Notes: generated by a model not told the origin, from the letters alone. A stretch of 12,263 bases of DNA from Thermoplasmata archaeon (GCA_021792485.1 JAJYUO010000017.1:1-12263), one strand, 5' to 3'; shown: positions 1-7,104, numbered from the stretch's first letter. Numbers and translations: made by a program.

Positions 1-491
1 CGCTCGCAGAGCTCGACGTTCGGAGGCTCCGACGAGCCCGCGGCAGAGACATAGAACGGGTTCTCTCGGTTGGTGTAGAGGAAATCGTCGATCGCCACCA
101 GCGTGCTCGGGAGCAGGCGCGCGCTCTGCACGTCGGTCCGCGGGACGCCCAGCCCCTCGCAGAACCGGAGCCACAGCTCCGGATGTCCCGGCTCCTTTCC
201 CTTCGGGTCACCGGCTTCTTCGACCAGCTGATCGAGGATCATCCGGCGATAGCGATCGTTGCTCGGCGCCCAGGAGCAATTGGAAAAACGCTCCGCCATC
301 GCGATCGGGACGCAGGCGAGCCATGGGTAGAACTGCTTGACCCAGGCCTCGACCACCGGCCGAGGCACCTCTCCGCGTTCGAGCTTTTGAAAGAACGGGT
401 GGGTCTTGAAGGGGTGATGGGCCAGCTTGTAGCGAGTCAGCTCGTCCCGGAACTCCTCGCCCTCGAAGCGGACCCACGGTGCTTCCGACAT
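1..491 (-). CDS. TenA/PqqC-like (heme-oxygenase-like diiron fold) protein, 3' part outside window
   Basis: An open frame reads from ATG at 491 leftward to the window edge without a stop, giving the first 163 residues. The all-helical protein shows a His-Pro-Phe near residue 27, a WVKQFYPW segment at 50-57, and a Glu pair at 91-92 followed by His103 in the context HPELWLRFCEGLG (103-115). That Glu...His-x-x-Leu pattern is typical of the TenA, PqqC and CADD-like group, where these residues bind a di-metal centre or line the active site. Known members include PqqC (last step of PQQ synthesis), thiaminase-like TenA and self-sacrificing pABA synthases, so the reaction cannot be named from the family alone. 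The C-terminal half, with the remaining ligands, is missing. The start is supported by a TATA-like box centred 25 bases upstream, suggesting a leaderless transcript. The gene diverges from the CoA-transferase gene, so the two may be co-regulated. Confidence 0.8.
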   Translation of the reverse strand, partial: MSEAPWVRFEGEEFRDELTRYKLAHHPFKTHPFFQKLERGEVPRPVVEAWVKQFYPWLACVPIAMAERFSNCSWAPSNDRYRRMILDQLVEEAGDPKGKEPGHPELWLRFCEGLGVPRTDVQSARLLPSTLVAIDDFLYTNRENPFYVSAAGSSEPPNVELCE

Positions 492-510
492 CGCGCATCA
501 AAACGGCCGA

Positions 511-520
511 ACCTATTTGG
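511..520 (-). promoter_or_regulatory. TATA-like box of the PqqC-like gene
   Basis: On the minus strand the bases read CCAAATAGGT, in otherwise GC-rich DNA. The centre is about 25 bases upstream of the ATG at 491, which is the spacing expected for an archaeal TATA box driving a leaderless transcript. No ribosome binding site lies between box and start. Confidence 0.5.
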
Positions 521-547
521 CCCAAAAGGTTCCGTTCTGAACCCTGA

Positions 548-555
548 TTTTTATG
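548..555 (+). promoter_or_regulatory. TATA-like box of the CoA-transferase gene
   Basis: TTTTTATG is centred about 27 bases before the ATG at 579. It lies back to back with the minus-strand box at 511-520, so a compact divergent promoter of about 90 bases serves both directions. It supports 579 as the start rather than any of the upstream in-frame starts. Confidence 0.55.
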
Positions 556-578
556 GAGGATGCCGCGGGTCGCAGACG

Positions 579-1886
579 ATGCCTTCTCCTCCGCGTGCCC
601 CGCCCGTGGTCCCCGGCTTCGGCCCCCTCGCCGGCGTACGCGTGGTGGACTCCGCACGGTTCGTGGCCGGGCCTTGGGCCGCCGGGTACCTCGCCGAGTT
701 CGGGGCGGAGGTCGTTCACATCGAGCTGCCGCCGTTCTCACCCCCGTACGCGGATCCGACCCGGACCCTCACGCCGATGCTCCCGGAAGGGCGGCCGCCT
801 TCCGAGCAGGTTTCCGAGTCGTGGGTCCAGTACTCGCGCAACAAGCTTTCGCTCGGCCTGGATCTTCGTCGGCCCGAGGGCCGGACCGTCTTCCTCGACT
901 TGATCCGGCAGGCCGATATTTGGATCGAGTCGTCCCGGCCCGGAACGTACGACCGCCTGGGGCTTTCCGACGCCGACATCCGCGCCGCGAACCCGCAACT
1001 GACGATCGTTCACGTCTCGGGCTATGGGCAGAGCGGCGTTCCGGAGCTCGTAAATGCGCCCTCCTACGATCTCACCGGTCAGGCGTTCAGCGGGTTCCTA
1101 TCGCTGCAGGGGGAGCCGGATCCGTCGCCGCCGACCCGATCGGGAACCGCGCTCAACGACACGGTGACGGGCCTCGCCGCCGCCGGAGCCGCGATCATGG
1201 GGTACGTCTCCGCCCTTCGTACGGGCGCGGGTCAGACGATCGACGTGGCCCAGTACGAGGTGCTGTTCGGTTTGCTCGAGAATTTCGCCTTGGACTACTT
1301 CGCCCGCGGCGTGGTCCGCGGCCGCCACGGCTCGGCTCACCCTCGCCTGCATCCGTACGATGTCCACCGCGCGAAGGATGGGTGGGTCGTCGTCGCGGCT
1401 CCGAATGCGGATGCCTACCTGCGCCTCAAGCGCATGATCGGGTTTGACGACGCCCGGTTCGACGACATCTCCTACCGGCTCGCGCACCGCGAGCCCGTCG
1501 ACCGAGCGATCGCTGACTTCTGCGCGTCGCGGACTCGGACGGAGCTCGAGCGCATCGCCCGCGAGAACGACGTGGCGCTCGTGCGCGTCTACGACATCGC
1601 CGACATCGCCCGGGATCCGCACTATCGGCAGCGCGAGATGATCATCGATTGGGAGGACCCGGTCGCGGGGAGGGTCCGAGGTCCGGGGATCGCGCCGAAG
1701 TTCGAGGCCACGCCGGGGCGCGTCTGGCGGGGAGCCCCGTGGCTCGGGCAGGACAACCGTACCGTCCTCTCCCGAATCCTGGGGTACTCGGATGCCCAGA
1801 TCGACTCGCTGGTGGCGAGCGGTGTGGTCGGAGAAGAGCGTCCTAAGGCTCGCGGGGAAGCGAAGAGGAGCGATCGCCCAACGTGA
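579..1886 (+). CDS. Family III CoA-transferase (CaiB/BaiF), closest in look to carnitine CoA-transferase CaiB
   Basis: The 435-residue product is close to the roughly 405 residues of CaiB. Family III enzymes move CoA between carboxylic acids through an aspartyl-CoA thioester. The N-terminal motif FGPLAGVRVVDSARFVAGPW (14-33) and AEFGAEVVHIE (39-49) are the CoA-binding start of the family. The catalytic Asp is expected to be Asp194 in NDTVTGLAAAGAA (193-205), followed by GAGQTIDVAQYEV (216-228). RDPHYRQREM (345-354) and, near the C-terminus, GPGIAPKFEATPGRVWRG (368-385) with GYSDAQIDSLVASG (402-415) resemble remembered E. coli CaiB more than formyl-CoA transferase. The natural substrate is not proven; carnitine, crotonobetaine or another short acid is possible. 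The frame is open upstream to 183, but that stretch lies over the promoter and the divergent gene. The TGA stop overlaps the next gene's GTG start. Confidence 0.88.
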   Translation: MPSPPRAPPVVPGFGPLAGVRVVDSARFVAGPWAAGYLAEFGAEVVHIELPPFSPPYADPTRTLTPMLPEGRPPSEQVSESWVQYSRNKLSLGLDLRRPEGRTVFLDLIRQADIWIESSRPGTYDRLGLSDADIRAANPQLTIVHVSGYGQSGVPELVNAPSYDLTGQAFSGFLSLQGEPDPSPPTRSGTALNDTVTGLAAAGAAIMGYVSALRTGAGQTIDVAQYEVLFGLLENFALDYFARGVVRGRHGSAHPRLHPYDVHRAKDGWVVVAAPNADAYLRLKRMIGFDDARFDDISYRLAHREPVDRAIADFCASRTRTELERIARENDVALVRVYDIADIARDPHYRQREMIIDWEDPVAGRVRGPGIAPKFEATPGRVWRGAPWLGQDNRTVLSRILGYSDAQIDSLVASGVVGEERPKARGEAKRSDRPT

Positions 1887-3028
1887 CCGCGAATCTTCCG
1901 CCGTTGCCGGACGATCCGCTGGCCGAGGAGCTCGACTCGTTCATCCGAGACCACCGCCTCTTCGAGCGGTACCGCGAACTCGACCGGTCTCCGGAGTTTC
2001 CCGCGACCGAGTACCGCGCGATGGGCCGGGACGGCTGGCTGGGCCTGGACCGATCCCCGGAGGATGGAGGCCGGGGCCTGCCCTTGGCCCGGTCGGGCCG
2101 CCTGCTGTATCGCCTCGCCTACCGGGCCGGCACGGCGTTCGCGAAGCTCAGTTTGCAGCCCGGCTTCGCGAGCGTTCTGGGAGAACACGGATCGAAGGAA
2201 CTGATCGGAACGTACTATCGACCGTTGGTGCGCGGAGAGGTCCTGATCGGCAACCATCTCACGGAGCCGAACGCCGGCTCCGACCTTCGTGCGCTCGCCA
2301 CGATCGCCGAACCAACCGCGACCGGGTATCTCCTTACCGGTACAAAGAGCGAGGCCGCGTTCGCGCGGGACGCGGCGTGGGCGATCGTGTACGCTCGGGT
2401 CCCGCGCGGCAGCGCGAAGGGCGACCTGACGGCGTTCCTCGTCTCTCAGGAACTTCGGGGGGTGGAACGAGAACTTGTCCCCGATCTCGGCGAACGCTGG
2501 ATGCGTCGGGGCCGGGTCCGGTACGACCGGGTCGCGGTGGACGCTTCGTTCCGTATCGGGGAGGAAGGAGCCGCGCTCGGCTACGTCCTGCCGGAGCTCG
2601 ATCGGGAACGGGCGCTGCTGGCGACCATCTACCTCGGAGTCGCCCGGGCTTCATGGGACGAGGTGGTGGGGCGCGTCGGCGAACGCCGGGTCTTCGACCG
2701 TCCGCTGGCCGAGCACGAGGCCGTCGGTTTCGCACTGGTGGAGGACTGGGCCGAACTCGAGGCAACGCGGCTCTACGCCGAACGGACCCTCGAGCGGATG
2801 GATCGGGGGGAGCGGGCCGACCAAGACGCGGCCCTCGCCAAGGTGATGGCGACCCGAGTCGCGCTGCGAACCATCGACCACGCGATCCAGTTCAGCGGAG
2901 GCGCCGGCTACTCCCAGGAGCTCGCCCACGAGCAGCGATGGCGGGACGTGCGGAGCGGGCCGATCGCCCACGGCTCGACCGAGCTATTGCTGCGGACGGC
3001 CGCCCGCCGGATCTGGCGATCGACGTAG
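1883..3028 (+). CDS. Acyl-CoA dehydrogenase family flavoprotein, CaiA-like
   Basis: This 381-residue protein has the full acyl-CoA dehydrogenase layout: helical N-terminus, FAD-binding LTEPNAGSDL (126-135), a middle beta domain, and a C-terminal helical domain with FSGGAGYSQELAHEQRWRD (337-355). The enzymes exchange two hydrogens at the alpha and beta carbons of an acyl-CoA, using FAD and usually ETF. The catalytic Glu of the usual EGT motif is replaced: the sequence reads IAHGSTE (361-367), with His363 at that place. Glu242 in LDRER (239-243) aligns with the alternative catalytic Glu of isovaleryl-CoA dehydrogenase. E. coli CaiA, as I recall it, likewise has GGS instead of EGT, and its length is about the same. 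The GTG start is chosen because GTGA at 1883-1886 overlaps the upstream stop, meaning translational coupling with the CoA-transferase. Together they look like a caiB-caiA module. Confidence 0.88.
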   Translation: MTANLPPLPDDPLAEELDSFIRDHRLFERYRELDRSPEFPATEYRAMGRDGWLGLDRSPEDGGRGLPLARSGRLLYRLAYRAGTAFAKLSLQPGFASVLGEHGSKELIGTYYRPLVRGEVLIGNHLTEPNAGSDLRALATIAEPTATGYLLTGTKSEAAFARDAAWAIVYARVPRGSAKGDLTAFLVSQELRGVERELVPDLGERWMRRGRVRYDRVAVDASFRIGEEGAALGYVLPELDRERALLATIYLGVARASWDEVVGRVGERRVFDRPLAEHEAVGFALVEDWAELEATRLYAERTLERMDRGERADQDAALAKVMATRVALRTIDHAIQFSGGAGYSQELAHEQRWRDVRSGPIAHGSTELLLRTAARRIWRST

Positions 3029-3110
3029 GTGCGGCGACGCGGCCCTTTCCGACGTGCGGATCTCGCGTCGTTTCGCGCGCACGGACGTCGATAACGGCGG
3101 GTGAGCACCG

Positions 3111-3120
3111 ACAAATAGGG
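3111..3120 (+). promoter_or_regulatory. TATA-like box of the VOC gene
   Basis: ACAAATAGGG is an A/T-rich interruption of the GC-rich 115-base gap after the dehydrogenase gene. It is centred about 28 bases before the GTG at 3144 and 40 before the ATG at 3156. The first spacing matches the leaderless genes of this window, so it favours GTG as the start. Confidence 0.4.
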
Positions 3121-3143
3121 ATCCGTGTTCGCCGCACGGGAGC

Positions 3144-3563
3144 GTGCCGGTCCGGATGAAATCTCCACCCCGCGAGTTCGGGCTCGTCGGGTTCGACCAT
3201 GTCGATCTGCGGGTCCGTGACCTCGCGAAGGCGAAGCGGTTTTTCGTGGAACAGCTGGGCATGGACGTCCTCGGCGACGCAGAGGAGCATGCGTACCTGC
3301 TCTTCGGCGACCAAGTCCTGGGGCTCCATCGAGCGAAGGACGGCGAGGCCGTCGGCGGCCTCGACCACATCGCGCTGCGCGTGAGCGAGTGGACGGGTCT
3401 CAAGAGCCGCGTCCAGCGCGCCCGCGTCGTGATCACCGGGGAGAAGGAGCGCCCCGACTCCCGTTCGCTGTATCTTCGGGGACCGGCGGGGATCCACATC
3501 GAGCTCGTGTGGAGACCGGACCCATCCGCGCGGGCTCCAAATCCGTCTTCCTGCTCGCCCTAG
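3144..3563 (+). CDS. VOC (glyoxalase/dioxygenase-fold) family protein
   Basis: The 139-residue product has two beta-alpha-beta-beta-beta modules of the vicinal oxygen chelate fold. The first opens with GFDHVDLRVRDLAKAKRFF (16-34) and the second with LDHIALRV (73-80). The closing strand is GPAGIHIELVW, which ends in the usual metal-ligand Glu. His of FDHVD, His of LDHIA and Glu of HIELV are the visible metal-ligand candidates. Members include glyoxalase I, methylmalonyl-CoA epimerase, extradiol dioxygenases and fosfomycin resistance proteins; the short single-domain form does not decide between them. The GTG start is preferred over ATG at 3156 because of promoter spacing; the fold needs neither extension. 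A position behind the CoA-transferase and dehydrogenase genes would suit an acyl-CoA or aldehyde substrate, but the gene appears to have its own promoter. Its stop overlaps the opposing cupin stop. Confidence 0.82.
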   Translation: MPVRMKSPPREFGLVGFDHVDLRVRDLAKAKRFFVEQLGMDVLGDAEEHAYLLFGDQVLGLHRAKDGEAVGGLDHIALRVSEWTGLKSRVQRARVVITGEKERPDSRSLYLRGPAGIHIELVWRPDPSARAPNPSSCSP

Positions 3564-3901
3564 CGTCCGGTTGGCGCCGGGACCGTCACCCGCTGGCCCA
3601 CAATGTGATGGACGCTCGACGTTCCCGGCGAGAACCGGATGCTGTGCGGCGCCTGCGACGGGATGATATGGACCTCTCCCGGCCCGTGGCGCTCGGCCCT
3701 GCCCTCGACGGTGATCTCGATCTCGCCCTCGACGACGATCCCCCACTCCGCATCGTGCGTGTGCGTTGGCACGAGGACCTCCGGGCGGTCCGCGGGGAGT
3801 TCCATGAACAGGACCTGGGAGCTGCCATTGTCGTGGACGTAGACATCGACCCCGAGCAGGCTCGCCTTCGGCAGCGCGTGGATCGACTCCGGGAAGGGCA
3901 T
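3560..3901 (-). CDS. Small single-domain cupin protein
   Basis: The 113-residue product carries cupin motif 1 as HTHDAEWGIVVEGEIEITVEG and motif 2 as GPGEVHIIPSQAPHS. The two His of HTH, the following Glu and the late His of PHS are the expected metal ligands. Such small cupins act as isomerases, dioxygenases, dimethylsulfoniopropionate-type lyases or sugar-binding domains; no specific activity can be called. ATG at 3901 is chosen over an in-frame TTG at 3910 because GGTGAT (3910-3915 on the minus strand) sits eight bases before it and matches the archaeal 16S rRNA tail. The gene follows ilvE by only 15 bases, so it is the second gene of that transcript. Its stop overlaps the VOC gene's stop by four bases (CTAG, 3560-3563), leaving no space for a terminator between the converging genes. 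Confidence 0.85.
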   Translation of the reverse strand: MPFPESIHALPKASLLGVDVYVHDNGSSQVLFMELPADRPEVLVPTHTHDAEWGIVVEGEIEITVEGRAERHGPGEVHIIPSQAPHSIRFSPGTSSVHHIVGQRVTVPAPTGR

Positions 3902-3916
3902 GAGAGACAATCACCC

Positions 3917-4870
3917 CTACTTGCCGCGCGCAACCGGGGTGTTCAGCGCGGGGACCGGCGTGAGCCAGTTCGAGTAGCGCGGTTCCTCTCCGTGAACGGC
4001 CCGATAGTACACCTGGGAGACCTCCTTCGTGATCGGGCCGATCTTTCCGCCGCCGATCTGGTAGTGGCTCACTTCCCGGATGGGAGCGATCTCGGCAAAC
4101 GTTCCCGAGAAGAACGCCTCGTCGGCGCTCAGAAGCTCATTGACAGAGATCGCCTTCTCGACCACCGAGCGACCCTGGTCCCGGGCGATCTGGATGACCG
4201 AGTCGCGCGTCACCCCTAGGAGAATGTCCGACTCGAGGCCGGGAGTGTACAGGACCCCGTCCCGGACGACGAAGACGTTCTCCCCGGTCCCCTCGGCGAC
4301 GTACCCGCGCGCGTCCAGAAGGATCGCCTCGTCGTACCCATCTTTCTGGGCATCGACGCCCGCGAGGTAGCTGTTAAGGTAGTTCCCGGCCGCCTTCGCG
4401 AACGAGGGGACGGCGAGCGAGTGCGGCTTGCGGAACGGCGAGATCTTGGCGCGAACACCGGCGTCGGACGCTTCTCCGAGGTATTTGGAAGCAGGAACGA
4501 CCCCGATCGCCAGCGACACCTTGCCGGTGAGATTCTTGACGCCGATTCCCGCCTCGCCTCGATACAAGATCGGCCGGATGTAGGACGGTACGATCGCATT
4601 CGCGGCCTGGGTCTCGATGATCGCCCGCTCGATCTCGCCCCGGGTGAATGTGACCGGCATGTGGTAGAATCGCGCCGAGTCGATCAGGCGCTCGACATGC
4701 GGCCGAAGGCGAAAGATCGCGGTCGACCCGTCCGGCGTGGGATAGGCGCGAATCCCCTCGAAGACGCCAACCCCGTAGTGGAGGGTGTGCGCGAGAACGT
4801 GCACCTTCGCCTGGGCGAAATCGACGAGCTTCCCATCCATCCAGACCTTCTGGCCTTTGGGTCCGATCAT
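3917..4870 (-). CDS. ilvE: Branched-chain amino acid aminotransferase
   Basis: This 317-residue fold-type IV PLP enzyme transfers the amino group between glutamate and the 2-oxo acids of leucine, isoleucine and valine, in the cytoplasm. HTLHYGVGVFEGIRAY (28-43) is the family start, and SYIRPILYRGEAGIGV (96-111) is substrate-site sequence. The PLP Schiff-base lysine is Lys159 in FAKAAGNYLNSYLAG (157-171), the same number as in E. coli IlvE. VAEGTGENVFVV (191-202) contains the PLP-binding Glu193, and SGTFAEIAPI (255-264) is the phosphate-side loop. Length and alignment are full. The ATG at 4870 has GGAGG two bases upstream (close spacing), and a further GAGGATC at about seven; the TATA box at 4931-4940 implies a leader of about 37 bases. 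The cupin gene follows in the same transcript. A D-amino-acid or aromatic substrate preference is possible, but the motifs fit IlvE best. Confidence 0.93.
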   Translation of the reverse strand: MIGPKGQKVWMDGKLVDFAQAKVHVLAHTLHYGVGVFEGIRAYPTPDGSTAIFRLRPHVERLIDSARFYHMPVTFTRGEIERAIIETQAANAIVPSYIRPILYRGEAGIGVKNLTGKVSLAIGVVPASKYLGEASDAGVRAKISPFRKPHSLAVPSFAKAAGNYLNSYLAGVDAQKDGYDEAILLDARGYVAEGTGENVFVVRDGVLYTPGLESDILLGVTRDSVIQIARDQGRSVVEKAISVNELLSADEAFFSGTFAEIAPIREVSHYQIGGGKIGPITKEVSQVYYRAVHGEEPRYSNWLTPVPALNTPVARGK

Positions 4871-4930
4871 TTCCTCCGATCCTCGTCCCTCCCCGAGCTA
4901 GGGAATGAACGAGAGCAGATGTGCGCCATC

Positions 4931-4940
4931 GAATATATGC
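4931..4940 (-). promoter_or_regulatory. TATA-like box upstream of ilvE
   Basis: GCATATATTC on the minus strand is the only strongly A/T-rich run in the 174-base gap between ilvE and the MFS gene. It is centred 65 bases before the ilvE ATG, so a leader of about 37 bases carrying the ribosome binding site is predicted. Being nearly symmetric, it could also drive the MFS gene in the other direction with a leader near 80 bases; no better box for that gene was found. Confidence 0.45.
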
Positions 4941-5044
4941 GTCACTCCTAGCGGCGCGTGGTCCTTTCGGCCGAGCCTTCGAGCCTCGCCCTGTCGCACC
5001 ACCGGCGGTCGATCCTCGGGATTTCGACCCGGACGGGTGGATGA

Positions 5045-6361
5045 ATGTCCAGCTCCTCGATACCCTCAGAGCCGGCCTCGAGCTCATCCGATAGGTCGCC
5101 GGCGAGCCCGCGCATCCCTCGCGACGTCTGGGCGATCTCCTTCGCGAGCTTGTTCGCCGATTGGGGCTACGAGATGGTCCTTCCCGTACTCCCCTTCTTC
5201 CTCATCTACACGCTCTACACGAATCCCTTCGTCGTCGGAGCGATCGACGGACTCGCTCAGTTCGGACAGAGCGTGATGAGCGAGGTCTCCGGTGCTCTCT
5301 GGGCCCAAAGCCCGCAACGGCGCCGCACGGCTGCGGTGGGATACGCCCTCACCGGACTCGGACACGCCCTGATCGCGATTGCGACCGCATGGCCCCAGGT
5401 CTTGGTCCTCCGCGTCTCCGCATGGTTGGGTCGTGGCACCCGTCAACCGATCAAGCACGCGATCGTCTCTAACGCTTCGTCCTCCGAGCACAAAGGCAAG
5501 GCGTTCGGGCTCGAACAGGCGCTCGATTCGTTGGGCGCGGTCGTCGGAACCGTGGCCGCCATCGCCATCCTCCTTTGGTCGGGACTCGCCTTCTCCGGGG
5601 CGTTCCGGTGGATCTTCGCCCTATCGGCCGTGCCCAGCGCGGCGGCGGTCACCGCGGTTCTCGTGTTTGTCCATGATCGGGCATGGCGCCCGGCGCCGAC
5701 GGCAGCGCTTCGGGGCACTCTCGGACCCCCGATGTCTCGAGGTGTCCGGTGGTTCTTTCTGGCGGAGCTGGTGTTCGGGCTCGGCTACTATAGCATCTTG
5801 CTGGCTCTCCTTCGGGTGGGAGAGTCGCTTCTCCCCTCGACCGGTGGATCGGTCGCGTTCGCGGTCGCCGCTTCTCTCGTGATCTACCTGCTCTACAATG
5901 TAGTCTACACGATCGTCCCGTATCCGGCCGGCCATTGGGCCGATCGCATGCCCGGTGCGGGCCTGGTCTCGCTCTCCTTCGCTCTCTTCGTGGTCGTCGA
6001 TCTCCTCCTCGTGGCCGGGGGCGACGTACGAGGGGGAGTGCTCGCCTTCCTGGTCGGGGCGTCGGCGTTCACGGTCGCCGGCATCCAGATCGGCCTGCAA
6101 GGAGTCGCGGAGCTGGCCTGGCTCTCTCGGCATGTTCCCGAAGGATCTGCCGGGCGCGCCTTCGGGCGTCTCGGGATGATTCAAGGGTTGGCCGTCCTGA
6201 GCGGCTCCCTAATCGTCGGAGGGCTCTGGACGTATGTGAACGCGACGGTCGCATTCGAAGTCTCGGCAGCGTTCTGTTCCGCCGGTGCCGTCCTCGCCGC
6301 GCTCGTACCGCAAATGGAGTTGGCCGGACCGAGCCGTGGACCGGCCCAGGAGGCGCAATAA
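5045..6361 (+). CDS. MFS family transporter
   Basis: The 438-residue product has a Ser-rich N-terminal tail of about 25 residues, then about twelve hydrophobic segments in two halves joined by a basic loop near 210-235. DGLAQFGQSVMSEVSGALW (68-86) followed by a QRRR turn is the place of MFS motif A. WLGRGTRQPIKHAIVSNAS (127-145) and KGKAFGLEQALDSLGAVVG (150-168) resemble MFS proteins that carry an RGxRxPxxxAL-type loop in the fourth and fifth helices. Such proteins are secondary carriers, often for drugs or small organic acids; the substrate cannot be told. ATG at 5045 follows an out-of-frame ATG at 5041, with only a weak GGTGG upstream. The gene diverges from ilvE. Its TAA stop directly abuts the palindromic element at 6362. 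Confidence 0.88.
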   Translation: MSSSSIPSEPASSSSDRSPASPRIPRDVWAISFASLFADWGYEMVLPVLPFFLIYTLYTNPFVVGAIDGLAQFGQSVMSEVSGALWAQSPQRRRTAAVGYALTGLGHALIAIATAWPQVLVLRVSAWLGRGTRQPIKHAIVSNASSSEHKGKAFGLEQALDSLGAVVGTVAAIAILLWSGLAFSGAFRWIFALSAVPSAAAVTAVLVFVHDRAWRPAPTAALRGTLGPPMSRGVRWFFLAELVFGLGYYSILLALLRVGESLLPSTGGSVAFAVAASLVIYLLYNVVYTIVPYPAGHWADRMPGAGLVSLSFALFVVVDLLLVAGGDVRGGVLAFLVGASAFTVAGIQIGLQGVAELAWLSRHVPEGSAGRAFGRLGMIQGLAVLSGSLIVGGLWTYVNATVAFEVSAAFCSAGAVLAALVPQMELAGPSRGPAQEAQ

Positions 6362-6383
6362 TACATATGTATATGCATATGTA
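6362..6383. repeat. Orphan TACATAT-N8-ATATGTA inverted repeat
   Basis: TACATAT (6362-6368) and ATATGTA (6377-6383) form perfect 7-base arms around eight bases. An element with identical arms and spacer length lies at the vapB start (7741-7762); the two align at 18 of 22 positions without gaps and share the direct run ATACATATGT. Here the element begins one base after the MFS stop codon and precedes no recognisable gene. It could be a second operator for the VapB regulator, or one end of the island that holds vapBC. Confidence 0.65.
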
Positions 6384-6573
6384 TCAATGACACCCGGGTC
6401 GAACCAGATCACGCGAAACCCGAACCGCCCACCTCAGGATCCTGCCTGGGCCGACCGCAGTTCTCGGGATCGGCGAGAGGGGATAGGGCACTTCGGAGCG
6501 GCCGCGGGAGGCCGGGTTGAGCCCTCTTAGTAGGTGTGAGCGCCACTGGTCTCGGTGTTGGATGTAACGCTTC

Positions 6574-6581
6574 ATACGTAT
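6574..6581. repeat. ATACGTAT palindrome
   Basis: This 8-base perfect palindrome is the leftmost of the CGTAT-containing sites in the gene-free stretch. On its own it is short enough to be chance. Confidence 0.3.
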
Positions 6582-6808
6582 CCCAGCTCTTATTTTCGCG
6601 TGCTGTGGCTGCTCCTCCATCGGGCGCCGGAGGAGATGAACGGCCAATGGGGCGACACTGGCGATCTCCTCGCGAGTCTCGCACCGCGTGGAAGGGCCGC
6701 ATGCATCGATGTGGAAAAGGCCAGGGTTCCTAGGTGCGACTATCCATGGTAGCCGCTCCCCGCCCGACGAGGGACGATTGAACCGGTCCGGTAGGCTCCT
6801 TCTCATGT

Positions 6809-6816
6809 CGTATAAC
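6809..6816 (+). repeat. CGTATAAC half-site
   Basis: GTCGTATAAC (6808 onward) recurs at 6842, 34 bases downstream, where it forms one arm of the perfect palindrome. The shared ten bases suggest a tandem binding site. Confidence 0.35.
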
Positions 6817-6842
6817 GCGGGAGGTCGAGTACCTGCGGGCGT

Positions 6843-6862
6843 CGTATAACTCCAGTTATACG
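6843..6862. repeat. Perfect 20-base inverted repeat CGTATAACT-CC-AGTTATACG
   Basis: Nine-base arms CGTATAACT (6843-6851) and AGTTATACG (6854-6862) are exact reverse complements around CC. The two-base gap is too short for an RNA hairpin loop without opening the inner pairs, so a dimeric protein binding site on DNA is more likely than a terminator. Confidence 0.6.
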
Positions 6863-6918
6863 CCTCTCCGTCAGAGATCCGACCACTGCCCGAAAGCCTC
6901 GTGCTGGGCCCAATGTGA

Positions 6919-6931
6919 CGTATAGTATACG
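6919..6931. repeat. Palindrome CGTATA-G-TATACG
   Basis: Six-base arms CGTATA and TATACG surround a single G. The arms are the same half-site as in the palindrome at 6843-6862, although the centre-to-centre spacing differs. It is followed by a looser CGTA-TAT-TACG at 6947-6957. Confidence 0.55.
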
Positions 6932-6965
6932 GATGATTGTCTGTTACGTATATTACGGGTCAAAA

Positions 6966-6976
6966 TAACGTAAATT
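6966..6976 (+). repeat. Direct repeat TAACGTAAATT, copy 1
   Basis: An 11-base sequence that recurs exactly at 7105-7115, 139 bases downstream. In GC-rich DNA an exact AT-rich 11-mer repeated so close is unlikely by chance alone. Confidence 0.45.
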
Positions 6977-7104
6977 GGTGACTTTGAATGTCGGGCCTAT
7001 GGCGCGTTGTTTCGGTCGATCCGCGGCCTGAAAACGCTCCTACGGCCCTGGAAATGGTTCGACTAAACGGGGGTGGGCGAACTTCTTCATAAACCGTATC
7101 GGAG

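Noticed and set aside
183..578. In-frame extension of the CoA-transferase by 132 residues
   Set aside because: It lies over the divergent PqqC-like gene and both promoters, has shadow-like composition, and the family motif begins only after 579.
1792..3159. Long 455-residue frame over the dehydrogenase gene
   Set aside because: Arg/Gly-rich shadow of the real gene in another frame; the same holds for the 414-residue minus frame at 9888-11132 and the 349-residue plus frame at 7880-8929.
6387..6533. A 48-residue plus-strand frame starting just after the orphan inverted repeat
   Set aside because: Sequence is low in hydrophobic residues, matches no known antitoxin pattern, and has no proper promoter spacing.
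6384..6806. A 140-residue minus-strand frame in the gene-free stretch
   Set aside because: Arg- and Pro-rich composition without any recognisable domain, no promoter or ribosome binding site; most likely a chance frame of GC-rich DNA.
7050..7075. Possible tRNA T-arm around GGTTCGAC
   Set aside because: The bases on both sides do not pair as a T-stem, and no acceptor or anticodon arm could be placed.
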